Shown one piece after another: positions 1-6,353 of a DNA stretch of 7,761 nt (positions are counted from its first letter, which is position 1; the number at the start of each line of letters is the position of its first letter). The notes under the pieces were generated by a model. That model was not told the origin of the DNA. It saw nothing but the letters and a program-made list of their open reading frames with translations, and searched no databases. The position numbers and the translations under genes were made by a program. The DNA is from JBKJTP01 sp046590195 (GTDB taxonomy: Bacteria > Bacteroidota > Ignavibacteria > Palsa-1295). The stretch lies in assembly GCA_046590195.1 (NCBI GenBank), contig JBKJTP010000325.1:1-7761 (forward strand), given 5' to 3'.

Positions 1-273
1 TTCAAACCCACCGAACATACTGAGTACCGGATAGAAGTTGTCACTCACAGCTAGCTGCATCACCTTGCAAGAGCCTACGATGCCCAGCTCCAGGTTTTGG
101 GCGCTGGTATAGATAGAGCTAAACTGGGGGAGTTTCGACGGCATCTCCCGGCCACCGGCTTCGATAATTGTGTCTTTGAGCCCTGATAGCTCCATCCCGT
201 GCACGCTTCGGCTTCTCATCCCAACTGCAGGACCGGCAGAAAAGCCATTCTGATTTTCGAACCTAGTGGTCAC
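1..273 (-). CDS. partial ORF, possible envelope protein, runs off left edge
   Basis: The minus strand is open for 91 codons from a GTG at 273-271 to the window edge, and the frame has no stop as far as can be seen. The GTG overlaps the TGA stop of the lipoprotein gene as GTGA, the usual sign of translational coupling. The frame is open a few codons further upstream too, back to a TAG near 295. The peptide begins MTTRFENQNG and continues FSAGPAVGMRSRS; further on, stretches such as LELGIVGSCKVMQLAV and NFYPVLSMFGGFE alternate in a way compatible with strands of an outer-membrane barrel. I do not recognise a family. It may be a separate gene, the rest of the lipoprotein gene displaced by a frameshift, or a chance open frame. 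No signal peptide is visible, which slightly favours the frameshift reading if the product is exported. Confidence 0.38.
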   Translation of the reverse strand, partial: MTTRFENQNGFSAGPAVGMRSRSVHGMELSGLKDTIIEAGGREMPSKLPQFSSIYTSAQNLELGIVGSCKVMQLAVSDNFYPVLSMFGGFE

Positions 274-623
274 TCGGAAATTGGATAGCCACTTTCTGTC
301 AAACCGCTATACTTGACGTCCGATGTGACATCAGTGACAAATCCTGGCTTAGAAAATTTAAGCACATAAATGCCTGGTGCCACCCCTGCCATTTCATAAT
401 CACCGATCGCGTTTGTCGTGGCCGTAATGGATGTGCCTTGGATGGCGACAGTGACACCAGAAGCATCAGCTATCTCAGTCATGTTGTGAATATTTAAGAG
501 GACCACTTTGCCTTTGATCGAATTCAGCACTGACGACCCGTTCGGATCTTCGCATGATATGAATGCGAAACAGAGGACGATCAAGAGCGAGAGAGTTTTT
601 AGGCGACTAGACATTCTTTTCAT
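270..623 (-). CDS. small lipoprotein with carboxypeptidase-regulatory-like domain
   Basis: This encodes a 117-residue predicted lipoprotein. Residues 1-23 form a lipoprotein signal (basic MKRMSSRLK, hydrophobic LSLLIVLCFAF, then FISC), with Cys24 as the likely lipidated residue, followed by a polar EDPNGSS linker. Residues 36 to about 98 match the CarboxypepD_reg / SusC-plug type beta-sandwich: IKGKVVL at the start, GVTVAIQGTS, TNAIGDYEMAGVAPGIYVLKF and a closing KPGF. Such domains in FCB envelope proteins act as binding or structural modules; no enzymatic residues are visible. The first ATG at 623 gives a good signal peptide; a second in-frame ATG at 614 is possible. A TACCTTTG -7 box ends about 36 bases upstream. 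The protein stops soon after its only domain, and an overlapping frame continues downstream, so it could be truncated by a frameshift. Confidence 0.75.
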   Translation of the reverse strand: MKRMSSRLKTLSLLIVLCFAFISCEDPNGSSVLNSIKGKVVLLNIHNMTEIADASGVTVAIQGTSITATTNAIGDYEMAGVAPGIYVLKFSKPGFVTDVTSDVKYSGLTESGYPISE

Positions 624-658
624 TCTTATAATGAGACCGGATCACCATGAATGTTACA

Positions 659-666
659 CAAAGGTA
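659..666 (-). promoter_or_regulatory. Bacteroidota-type -7 box of the lipoprotein gene
   Basis: The minus strand reads TACCTTTG, an exact match to the Bacteroidota -7 consensus TAnnTTTG. It lies about 36 bases before the lipoprotein ATG, giving a short leader of roughly 30 bases. No clear TTG -33 element is seen at 19-21 bases upstream; the nearest is a weak TTA. The position between the start codon and the divergent tRNA gene supports the call. Confidence 0.5.
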
Positions 667-735
667 CTGCAGGGTTTCACGGCCGCCTAAGATTTGGGTG
701 TCTGGCGCGGCGGCAATGGTGAACGAACGCCTGAG

Positions 736-782
736 GGGGCGGTGTTTGTAGGCCGTCTGTTCAAACCCCAGACTGCTGCCCC
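736..782 (+). other. nested hairpin overlapping the tRNA-Leu 5' end
   Basis: GGGGCGG (736-742) can pair with CTGCCCC (776-782), and inside that GTCTG (755-759) pairs with CAGAC (769-773) around a nine-base TTCAAACCC loop. The right outer arm includes the first five bases of the tRNA acceptor stem, so a transcript starting upstream could fold in this alternative way. It resembles a tRNA T-arm but has a nine-base loop and no matching D or anticodon arms. Its function, if any, is unknown. Confidence 0.25.
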
Positions 783-863
783 TGTGGCGAAATTGGTAGA
801 CGCAAGGGACTTAAAATCCCTCGGATGGTAACATCCGTGCCGGTTCGACCCCGGCCGGGGGCA
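778..863 (+). tRNA. tRNA-Leu (anticodon UAA)
   Basis: This is a complete class II tRNA of 86 bases. The acceptor stem is GCCCCTG (778-784) with CGGGGGC (856-862), and the discriminator base is A863. The D loop carries AATTGGTAGA. The anticodon stem AGGGA/TCCCT (805-809, 817-821) holds the loop CTTAAAA with anticodon TAA at 812-814, reading UUA. The long variable arm with a GGATG/CATCC stem is expected for leucine. The T arm is GCCGG-TTCGACC-CCGGC (839-855). The gene ends ACAC, so CCA is not encoded and must be added by the nucleotidyltransferase. It lies 56 bases before der on the same strand and may be co-transcribed with it. Confidence 0.97.
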
Positions 864-919
864 CACTATTCTCATCTTCTGGCCTGTATTGGCCTATTCC
901 ATTCTAATCAAGCTCCTCG

Positions 920-2236
920 ATGGCTCTTCCATTAGTTGCGATCGTTGGACGCCCAAACGTCGGCAAGTCCACACTTTTTAACCGCCTCGTCGGCGAGCGC
1001 CGCGCGATCACCGAATCGGTATCCGGCGTGACCCGCGACCGACATTATGCGAAGGCTGAGTGGATCGGCCGCGATTACCAGCTCGTCGATACGGGCGGCG
1101 TGGTCCCGTTCTCCGATGATATCTTCGAGCGTGCGATCCGCGAGCAGGCCCATCTTGCAATCGATGAGGCCGATGTGATCTTGTTCGTTGTCGATGTCAG
1201 CGCTGGCATCCATCCGCTTGATGAGGAGATCTCTCACATTCTTCGCAAGTCCGGAAAGAAGGTCATGCTGCTCGTCAACAAGACCGACAACATGACCCGC
1301 GAGCAACTTGAAACGGCAGAATTTTATCGCCTGGCGATCGGTGACCCGATCCCTGTTAGCGCGATCAGCGGACGCGGCGTCGGCGATTTCCTCGATCTTC
1401 TCATCGCGGAATTCCCGCCTAAGCCTGAAGACACCGGAGAGCCAGAGCCGCTGAAGCTCGCGATCGTCGGCAAGCCGAACGTTGGCAAGTCGAGCTATCT
1501 CAACTCATTGCTCGGTGTCGATCGTGCGATCGTTACTCCGGTTGCCGGCACTACTCGCGATGCGATCCATTCGGATTACTCATTCTATGGGCAGAAGCTC
1601 ACGCTGATCGATACTGCAGGTATTAGGCGCAAGAAGTACATCAAGGATAATCTTGAGGTCTATTCAACGGTCCGCACGATGAAGGCGATCGAAGAGTGCG
1701 ATGTCGCGATCGTGATGGTCGATGCAACGCAAGGTGTCGAGAGTCAGGATGCAAAGATCCTCAACGATGTGCTCGATGCACGCAAGGGCGCGGTGCTTGT
1801 TGTGAACAAGTGGGATCTCGTCGAGAAAGAGACGATGACCGCGGTGAACTTCGAGAAGGAGATCAAGAACAAGTTCAAGTCGTTCGATTACGTGCCGATC
1901 GTCTTCATCAGTGCAGAGACGAAACAGCGGCACACGAAGCCTGTTGAAATTGCACTCAAGGTGAATGCAGAGCGCAACAAGCGCATCCCGACAGGCGAAT
2001 TGAATGGTGCGTTATTAGAAGAGATCGAACGAACACCACCACCGAACGTGCGTGGTCACGATCTTCGCATCAATTACATCACGCAGGTAAAGGTCGCCCC
2101 TCCTGTCTTCGCGTACTTCTCGAATCATCCGGAGGAGATCCCTGAGTCATACAAGCGCTTCCTCGAGAACACACTACGCAAGCACTTCGGCTATGATGGT
2201 GTACCTGTGAGCCTGATCTTTAGGAAGAAGAGTTAG
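920..2236 (+). CDS. der: ribosome biogenesis GTPase Der (EngA)
   Basis: This 438-residue protein has the unmistakable Der architecture, two tandem TrmE-Era-EngA-type GTPase domains and a C-terminal KH-like domain. G domain 1 has GRPNVGKS at residues 10-17, DTGG at 57-60, NKTD at 120-123 and SA at 147-148. G domain 2 has GKPNVGKS at 184-191, DTAG at 231-234, NKWD at 296-299 and SA at 331-332. The KH-like part covers about 350-438 and ends in basic RKKS. All nucleotide-binding motifs are intact and the length is normal for bacterial Der. The family hydrolyses GTP and acts in the cytoplasm during late 50S subunit assembly; it is generally essential. The ATG at 920 places the first P-loop at residue 10, as usual. 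There is no Shine-Dalgarno sequence upstream, normal for FCB bacteria. The gene follows tRNA-Leu and converges on the minus-strand gene at 2407. Confidence 0.98.
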   Translation: MALPLVAIVGRPNVGKSTLFNRLVGERRAITESVSGVTRDRHYAKAEWIGRDYQLVDTGGVVPFSDDIFERAIREQAHLAIDEADVILFVVDVSAGIHPLDEEISHILRKSGKKVMLLVNKTDNMTREQLETAEFYRLAIGDPIPVSAISGRGVGDFLDLLIAEFPPKPEDTGEPEPLKLAIVGKPNVGKSSYLNSLLGVDRAIVTPVAGTTRDAIHSDYSFYGQKLTLIDTAGIRRKKYIKDNLEVYSTVRTMKAIEECDVAIVMVDATQGVESQDAKILNDVLDARKGAVLVVNKWDLVEKETMTAVNFEKEIKNKFKSFDYVPIVFISAETKQRHTKPVEIALKVNAERNKRIPTGELNGALLEEIERTPPPNVRGHDLRINYITQVKVAPPVFAYFSNHPEEIPESYKRFLENTLRKHFGYDGVPVSLIFRKKS

Positions 2237-2251
2237 GCGGTTGTAAACACT

Positions 2252-2391
2252 GTCATTTCGAGCGCAGCGAGAAATCCCCTCCGGTTCAAGATAGTTGATT
2301 CGTCGATAGGCGCTCTAAGTCATCCTGCTCGTCCGAAGGGGATTTCTCGCTCGCTTGCCGCGCTACGCTTGCAAGACTCCCTCGAAATGAC
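2252..2391. repeat. inverted-repeat element between convergent genes
   Basis: Two nested perfect inverted repeats fill the gap between the der stop and the stop of the minus-strand gene. The outer arms are GTCATTTCGAG (2252-2262) and CTCGAAATGAC (2381-2391). The inner arms are GCGAGAAATCCCCT (2267-2280) and AGGGGATTTCTCGC (2337-2350). The right side carries an extra 30 bases with its own CTTGC/GCAAG hairpin, and the central part holds GTCATCCTGCTC, which resembles a second unit of the same style. Units beginning GTCATTTCGAGCG...GAGAAATC are, to my knowledge, a common dispersed intergenic repeat in several bacterial groups. There is no coding capacity. Either transcript would fold into a long stem, so it may act as a two-way terminator or 3' stabiliser, although no T-run follows. 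Confidence 0.8.
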
Positions 2392-2406
2392 GGCGTTCTG
2401 CAGAGC

Positions 2407-3141
2407 CTATTTCCTCTTCTTCGCTTTGCGCTTCACATTGATCTCGAATGACTTCGTCGATTTGAAGTCCAACGTTGCGAGCTTGACGAAGTATTTGCCG
2501 TTCGGTAGTGGTTTGCCTTCGTAATCGCGGCAATTGTATGCGAACTTGTATGGTCCGGCTTGTTTGATCTCGCCGTAGGTGAAGCTCTTGATCTGGTTGC
2601 CAAGCGCGTCTGTAACAGTCAGCTCGATCGACATCGATTTTGCCAGATCAACTTCAAAGATGAAGTCATGTCCCGTGCCCTTTGCTGGTACAATGCGCAG
2701 ATCATCTTTCGTAGGGATCTTCACCGGTTCGATGAGGATGCCGCCGCCCGTCACTGCCATCACCGAAGAATCAGTGTCAAAGACAGCTGTGATCGCTCCT
2801 TCGTAGCTCTTCACTTCTGTTGGACGGAAGCACACCGCAACGTACATCGTGCCGCCTGGCTGTATCTCGATCGGCAGCATCTCTTCTGCGGGACTCGAGA
2901 TCGTGAAGACACCAGCATCCGAGCGCAACTCCTTCAATCGCTGCACACGATCTGTTCTGTTCGATAGCGGTATGTTGATGCAGTTCGGAACATTGATGCC
3001 CTGCATGTTGAAGTCGAACGTTGTTTGTCCGAACGCGACTTCGGCCTTGCCAAAGATGCCAACAGCACGATTGTTCTGCGCAGAGGCATCACCTACGAAC
3101 AGGAACAGTGCAATGAATACAGCACAGGAGAGGATCTTCAT
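2407..3141 (-). CDS. secreted Ig-fold protein with FlgD-like C-terminal domain
   Basis: This is a 244-residue exported protein. Residues 1-21 are a Sec signal peptide (MKILSCAVFIALFLFVGDASA) with cleavage before QNN. Residues of about 35-135 look like a DUF1573/ASH-type Ig-like domain (INIPLSNRTDRVQRL, a VFTISSP strand, IQPGGTMYVAVCFRPTEVKSYEGAI). Residues of about 150-236 resemble FlgD Ig-like and T9SS-associated C-terminal domains: LTVTDALGNQIKSF, then a YNCRDYEGKPLPNGKYFVKL turn. The last eight residues are almost all basic (KRKAKKRK), unusual for a secreted protein of this type. It lies 56 bases after the HhH/barrel gene on the same strand with no obvious terminator between, so the two are probably co-transcribed. 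A role as a periplasmic or surface partner of that barrel protein is inference; no catalytic motif is visible. Confidence 0.8.
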   Translation of the reverse strand: MKILSCAVFIALFLFVGDASAQNNRAVGIFGKAEVAFGQTTFDFNMQGINVPNCINIPLSNRTDRVQRLKELRSDAGVFTISSPAEEMLPIEIQPGGTMYVAVCFRPTEVKSYEGAITAVFDTDSSVMAVTGGGILIEPVKIPTKDDLRIVPAKGTGHDFIFEVDLAKSMSIELTVTDALGNQIKSFTYGEIKQAGPYKFAYNCRDYEGKPLPNGKYFVKLATLDFKSTKSFEINVKRKAKKRK

Positions 3142-3197
3142 GCGGTCAATAACTCGCTACGCTCGACAGCGGTTCAGAGATGAAGATGCAGAGCGGA

Positions 3198-5159
3198 TCA
3201 AAACTGGAGGTCGAGTTGAACGCCAAGCTTCGAACTAGTTTTCCCCGTGCGCTCGGTGATGCTGCTTCCGAACTCTCGCTCCTTTGAATAGACCGTAATG
3301 CCGTACTTCGCCGCGATAGTAACTCCCTCGACGATATCGCAGCTCATGATGAGCGAATACCGCATGCCCGCTCCATAGAGCATCGTCAAGCCGCTCGCAC
3401 CTGGCAGGTCGTTCTCATAGACATACAGTCGGCTATCATATGAAGGCGCGTTGAACCATGTGATCCGTAGCTCGGGATCGAATAGATCCAGCAGTCTAAC
3501 CTTCGAACTCGCAGAGAGAAGAAATCCTGTCTCGGGTTTTGCATCGGCGAAGTTGTTGTAGCGTACGTTTACGATCTCGCCTCTGGTACGTAAGCGAACA
3601 TCTTGACTCGGCTTCCACTCATACTCAAGCCGACTATTGAACTGCTCGCGGCTTCCAAGCACGCGCGCATCCTCAAGCCTCTCCTCGTCGCTCTTACGCT
3701 TCCACTTCGTGCGTGAAGTCAGCCGCATCAAGCTTGACAGCTCATACTCTGCAAGCAGAAGCAGATCGGTAGTCTTGAAGTTATTCTGCGCGAGATAGGG
3801 CGGGACGAATGTATTCGCGAGATCGACATAGGCCGAGAGACTCAACTCCTGCGTAGGTAGATAGCGCATTCCGAAGTAGACGCCTCGCTCGTTCTGTGCA
3901 TCATCTGTCGATTCGCCAAATGCGCCACCGTGACGACTAACGAAATCATGCGGAAGATACCGCCCATTCATTGCGAACTGCCATTCGCGCGATGCCTCGT
4001 ACACAAAGCCAACCGTCGCTCCCAATGCATCTTCACCCTCCTGCTTGCTCATCGCGATCTCGTAATCGATCCCTATGCTCGAATCGACATAAGATCCATG
4101 CTGCGACAGCATAGATAACGTCTTGCCGCTGAAGTTATGCAGGAAGCCACCTATCTTGACGGGCAGATCGAATACCTCGTTAAATGCCGTTGCACCGAGC
4201 CGCACGAGATAGCCATCGCCCCGCAACACATAACCCAAGTCTGCCCCAAGCATGCTAGAGCCTGCTGCGTCGATCTTCGCTTCGTCGGTTTCGGTGCGGT
4301 GATAGCCGTCAAGATCAATGCTCGTGATGATGTTCGAATCAACGACGGCGTCATAGCTCCGATCGGAGTAGAATAGCGTGCTATTGACTGGGCCGAGCGA
4401 AAGTGTCGTCGCAGCGCCACGAAAGCCTGATCCAACGCTAGAGCTGAGATAGCCCTTGATCCCCTTCGACTTCGCTTCGACGGCATCGATCACCTCACTC
4501 GACTTCCCATGCATTCCGCCACTCGAGAACAGCAATCCAGAGCCAAAGCCAAGCGAGTAATCCCCTGCGATCGCAGTCTCGATTGCAAGCTCCCCAAATA
4601 TCTTCTGCTTCTCGTGAAGCTGCAGGAAGCCGCGCACATGATCGAATGTCTTCGCTTCGCCAGCGTCCTTCACCTGCAGCAGGCCGGCGCTAAGCCCATA
4701 TTGCGAGAGCATCAGCCGGTCATAGACCTTGTACTGATCGCCACGAATGCGGCCGTCGTTGTAGCCCTTCTCCTCGCGTGCATTCGGATCGACCTGCACG
4801 CGGCTGCGAGATGACCACAGATAATGTGATGCACGAGGGATCAGCGAAGAAACGAGCCGCGATTGGCGAGAGCTCAGGGCATCGGAGATGCGAGACCAGT
4901 TCAGCGTGTCCGATCCGCCGATGCGAAAGGCGGTCGAAGCGGAGATCCCCGGAAGTTCGGTGAGATCGTCGAGCCTAATATCATTGCCGAACGACAGGAC
5001 ATCGAAATAATCGAGCGCCTCTTCGGCTTGTTCGGGCGTGCTGTAAAGGTCCTCGATGATGTCGAAGAATTCGTAAGGAGATGTAGTACGGAGCGAGTCC
5101 TCCGTTGCAAGTGCGTCGCTGCTTGTGAGCAGAAGCAACACTAGTAAAATGTAAGCCAT
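3198..5159 (-). CDS. outer-membrane beta-barrel protein with HhH-like N-terminal segment
   Basis: This is a 653-residue envelope protein from the ATG at 5159; a TTG directly before it (5162) would add one residue. A short signal peptide (MAYILLVLLLLTSSDALA) ends near residue 18. Residues of about 28-105 are helical and include DIRLDDLTELPGISASTAFRI, resembling the ComEA-type helix-hairpin-helix pattern (LTELPGI). From about residue 113 to the end the sequence has alternating strands and polar turns typical of an outer-membrane barrel, with RGDQYKVYDRL, LLQVKDAGEA and GDYSLGFGSGLLF early on and a terminal LGVQLDLQF whose last Phe suits BAM-dependent insertion. This layout matches a poorly studied FCB family usually annotated only as 'helix-hairpin-helix domain-containing protein'. 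HhH elements often bind DNA, but that is unproven here. A terminator lies upstream, so it needs its own promoter; TTTCTTTG at 5198-5191 is a one-mismatch -7 candidate. Confidence 0.85.
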   Translation of the reverse strand: MAYILLVLLLLTSSDALATEDSLRTTSPYEFFDIIEDLYSTPEQAEEALDYFDVLSFGNDIRLDDLTELPGISASTAFRIGGSDTLNWSRISDALSSRQSRLVSSLIPRASHYLWSSRSRVQVDPNAREEKGYNDGRIRGDQYKVYDRLMLSQYGLSAGLLQVKDAGEAKTFDHVRGFLQLHEKQKIFGELAIETAIAGDYSLGFGSGLLFSSGGMHGKSSEVIDAVEAKSKGIKGYLSSSVGSGFRGAATTLSLGPVNSTLFYSDRSYDAVVDSNIITSIDLDGYHRTETDEAKIDAAGSSMLGADLGYVLRGDGYLVRLGATAFNEVFDLPVKIGGFLHNFSGKTLSMLSQHGSYVDSSIGIDYEIAMSKQEGEDALGATVGFVYEASREWQFAMNGRYLPHDFVSRHGGAFGESTDDAQNERGVYFGMRYLPTQELSLSAYVDLANTFVPPYLAQNNFKTTDLLLLAEYELSSLMRLTSRTKWKRKSDEERLEDARVLGSREQFNSRLEYEWKPSQDVRLRTRGEIVNVRYNNFADAKPETGFLLSASSKVRLLDLFDPELRITWFNAPSYDSRLYVYENDLPGASGLTMLYGAGMRYSLIMSCDIVEGVTIAAKYGITVYSKEREFGSSITERTGKTSSKLGVQLDLQF

Positions 5160-5212
5160 CAACCATAGCAGGAAGTAGGCTACGAATTTACAAAGAAAAT
5201 GAGAGCAGCCCT

Positions 5213-5248
5213 AAAAAACAGAAAGGACGCTCGTAGCGTCCTTTCTGT
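5213..5248 (-). terminator. Rho-independent terminator after the cytochrome gene
   Basis: ACAGAAAGGACGC (5218-5230) and GCGTCCTTTCTGT (5236-5248) form a perfect 13-bp stem with a five-base loop. On the minus strand the stem is followed by a run of six T (5218-5213). It lies 43 bases downstream of the TAA stop of the cytochrome gene. No T-run follows on the plus strand, so it is directional. Confidence 0.95.
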
Positions 5249-5291
5249 CGTTGGGTCAATCTCAGACCAATAAATTCTTTTTCGAAGAGGG

Positions 5292-6164
5292 TTAATTCTT
5301 CTTTGAAGCGGACTTGCCCTCAGGCGCGATCGCTTTCGACTCCGAGCGATTGAGATTCTTCTTGAATGCATCGAGGTAATCGACGATCGAAGCGATCTCC
5401 TCATCATTCAGCGGTCCCTTTTTTGAAAGGTGGAATGCTGGCATGTGGCTCCTCGGGATACCATTCTTAATGATCTTCGTCCATGACTTCTTGTCGTGGC
5501 TCATCATATCTTTGCTTGTGAGCTCCGGACCTGGCTTGCCGTCTGCCTTTGAACCGTGACAGATCGCACAATCTGCATCATAGAGGCGTGCGCCCAATTC
5601 GCCGCGGCCCTTATCTACGTGGCACTTCGCGCAGTCGCCTTCGAAGACGCCGGCAAGATGCATCGCTGGGTCGCCCTTCATCTCGCCCATCTTGTGGACG
5701 GTCTTGCTCTCAACAACCTTACCCTTGATGCGGAGTACCTTGTCGGCCTCGGTGCGCGAGTTCGACGAAACAGTGATCGTCTTGGTCACTGGGCCAAGCC
5801 CCTTGTTGTGTGCATCGTACTTCACCTTGAGGCGTGAGATGCCGTTCGGAGCGATCTTCATGTTATCCATCACTGCTGCAGTACAACCGCAGGAAGCATG
5901 GGTATTGATGATCGTGAGCGTATCGGTACCAGTGTTCTTGATAAAGAATGTGTGGTCGACAAAGGTATTCAGCTCGATATCGCCGAAGTCATGGATATCC
6001 TGCTCGACCTTGATCTGAGCATACTTACCCGTGTCAGCCTCGACACCGTCGATATGGGCATGGGCCGAATTCACACCGGCAAAGCGGGCGACTCCCCAAA
6101 TCGCTGCGACAGCGACCAGCACGATGGCTAAGGGGGCAAAGAACTTCATCGATCTCTTCATCAT
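5292..6164 (-). CDS. periplasmic DUF1573-cytochrome c fusion protein
   Basis: The chosen start (ATG ATG at 6164) gives 290 residues. Residues 1 to about 36 form a signal or N-terminal anchor (MMKRSMKFF, then APLAIVLVAVAAIWGVARFAG, ending NSAHA). Residues of about 50-150 are a DUF1573 Ig-like domain: DIHDFGDIELNTFVDHTF, FIKNTGTDTLTI, and the hallmark SCGCT at 91-95. After a linker come two heme c attachment motifs, CAKCH (178-182) and CAICH (199-203), 16 residues apart. Met241 in HMPAF is the likely distal ligand of the second heme, and LNDEEIASIVDYL is the typical last helix of a class I cytochrome c. The tail is Ser/Lys-rich. It probably works in periplasmic electron transfer; the partner is unknown. 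The frame is open back to an ATG at 6248, but that adds 28 polar residues before the signal peptide, so the internal start is preferred. Transcription ends at the terminator at 5213-5248. Confidence 0.88.
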   Translation of the reverse strand: MMKRSMKFFAPLAIVLVAVAAIWGVARFAGVNSAHAHIDGVEADTGKYAQIKVEQDIHDFGDIELNTFVDHTFFIKNTGTDTLTIINTHASCGCTAAVMDNMKIAPNGISRLKVKYDAHNKGLGPVTKTITVSSNSRTEADKVLRIKGKVVESKTVHKMGEMKGDPAMHLAGVFEGDCAKCHVDKGRGELGARLYDADCAICHGSKADGKPGPELTSKDMMSHDKKSWTKIIKNGIPRSHMPAFHLSKKGPLNDEEIASIVDYLDAFKKNLNRSESKAIAPEGKSASKKN

Positions 6165-6333
6165 GAGCGACAGACAAAAACGAGTGTAATAAAACTTATC
6201 ATTCGATAGTCTTGAAGGAGACGCAGTAACCACATTCCGGTTACTCATTGAGAGGACTATCTGGACCGTAAGGAAGAAAGGTAAAGCTGATACCTTGGGT
6301 TCCTAGCTACGCGGCTCCGGAGCGGGTGTTACA

Positions 6334-6341
6334 CAAAGCTT
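6334..6341 (-). promoter_or_regulatory. weak candidate -7 box upstream of the cytochrome gene
   Basis: AAGCTTTG on the minus strand matches TAnnTTTG with one mismatch. It lies in the gap between the tsaB stop and the cytochrome gene. The bases that follow (TGTAACA) equal those after the lipoprotein -7 box. There is no TTG at the right distance upstream, and the leader to the preferred start would be long (about 165 bases). The cytochrome gene may instead be read through from tsaB, since no convincing terminator follows tsaB. Confidence 0.2.
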
Positions 6342-6353
6342 GAAAAGCCTTGC

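Noticed and set aside
508..690. Plus-strand open frame opposite the lipoprotein start
   Set aside because: It overlaps the clear lipoprotein signal-peptide region and its promoter on the other strand; it has no recognisable features.
755..773. Possible second tRNA (T-arm-like GTCTG/CAGAC)
   Set aside because: The loop is nine bases instead of seven, and no D arm, anticodon arm or separate acceptor stem can be built around it.
687..875. Minus-strand open frame of 62 codons across the tRNA
   Set aside because: It is the reverse strand of the tRNA-Leu gene and its flank; the peptide has no protein-like pattern.
2560..3238. Three plus-strand open frames opposite the Ig-fold gene
   Set aside because: The minus-strand gene has a signal peptide and recognisable domains; the plus-strand peptides are rich in His, Arg and Cys in the way of shadow frames.
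3930..5166. Several open frames of 60-111 codons on both strands within the HhH/barrel gene
   Set aside because: All lie inside the long coherent barrel frame and are shadows of it; the ATG at 5166 opens only a 61-codon frame without a signal peptide.
5180..5407. Minus-strand frame of 75 codons over the end of the cytochrome gene
   Set aside because: It runs through the Rho-independent terminator and overlaps the cytochrome C-terminus in another frame; the peptide is Arg/Ser-rich shadow sequence.
6165..6248. Longer N-terminus for the cytochrome protein, starting at 6248
   Set aside because: It would put 28 mostly polar residues before an ordinary signal peptide; the ATG pair at 6164/6161 gives a normal n-region. 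Not fully excluded.
6314..6323. Ten-base palindrome GCTCCGGAGC between tsaB and the cytochrome gene
   Set aside because: It does not extend beyond ten bases, has no T-run, and could easily be chance; there is not enough to call it an operator or terminator.
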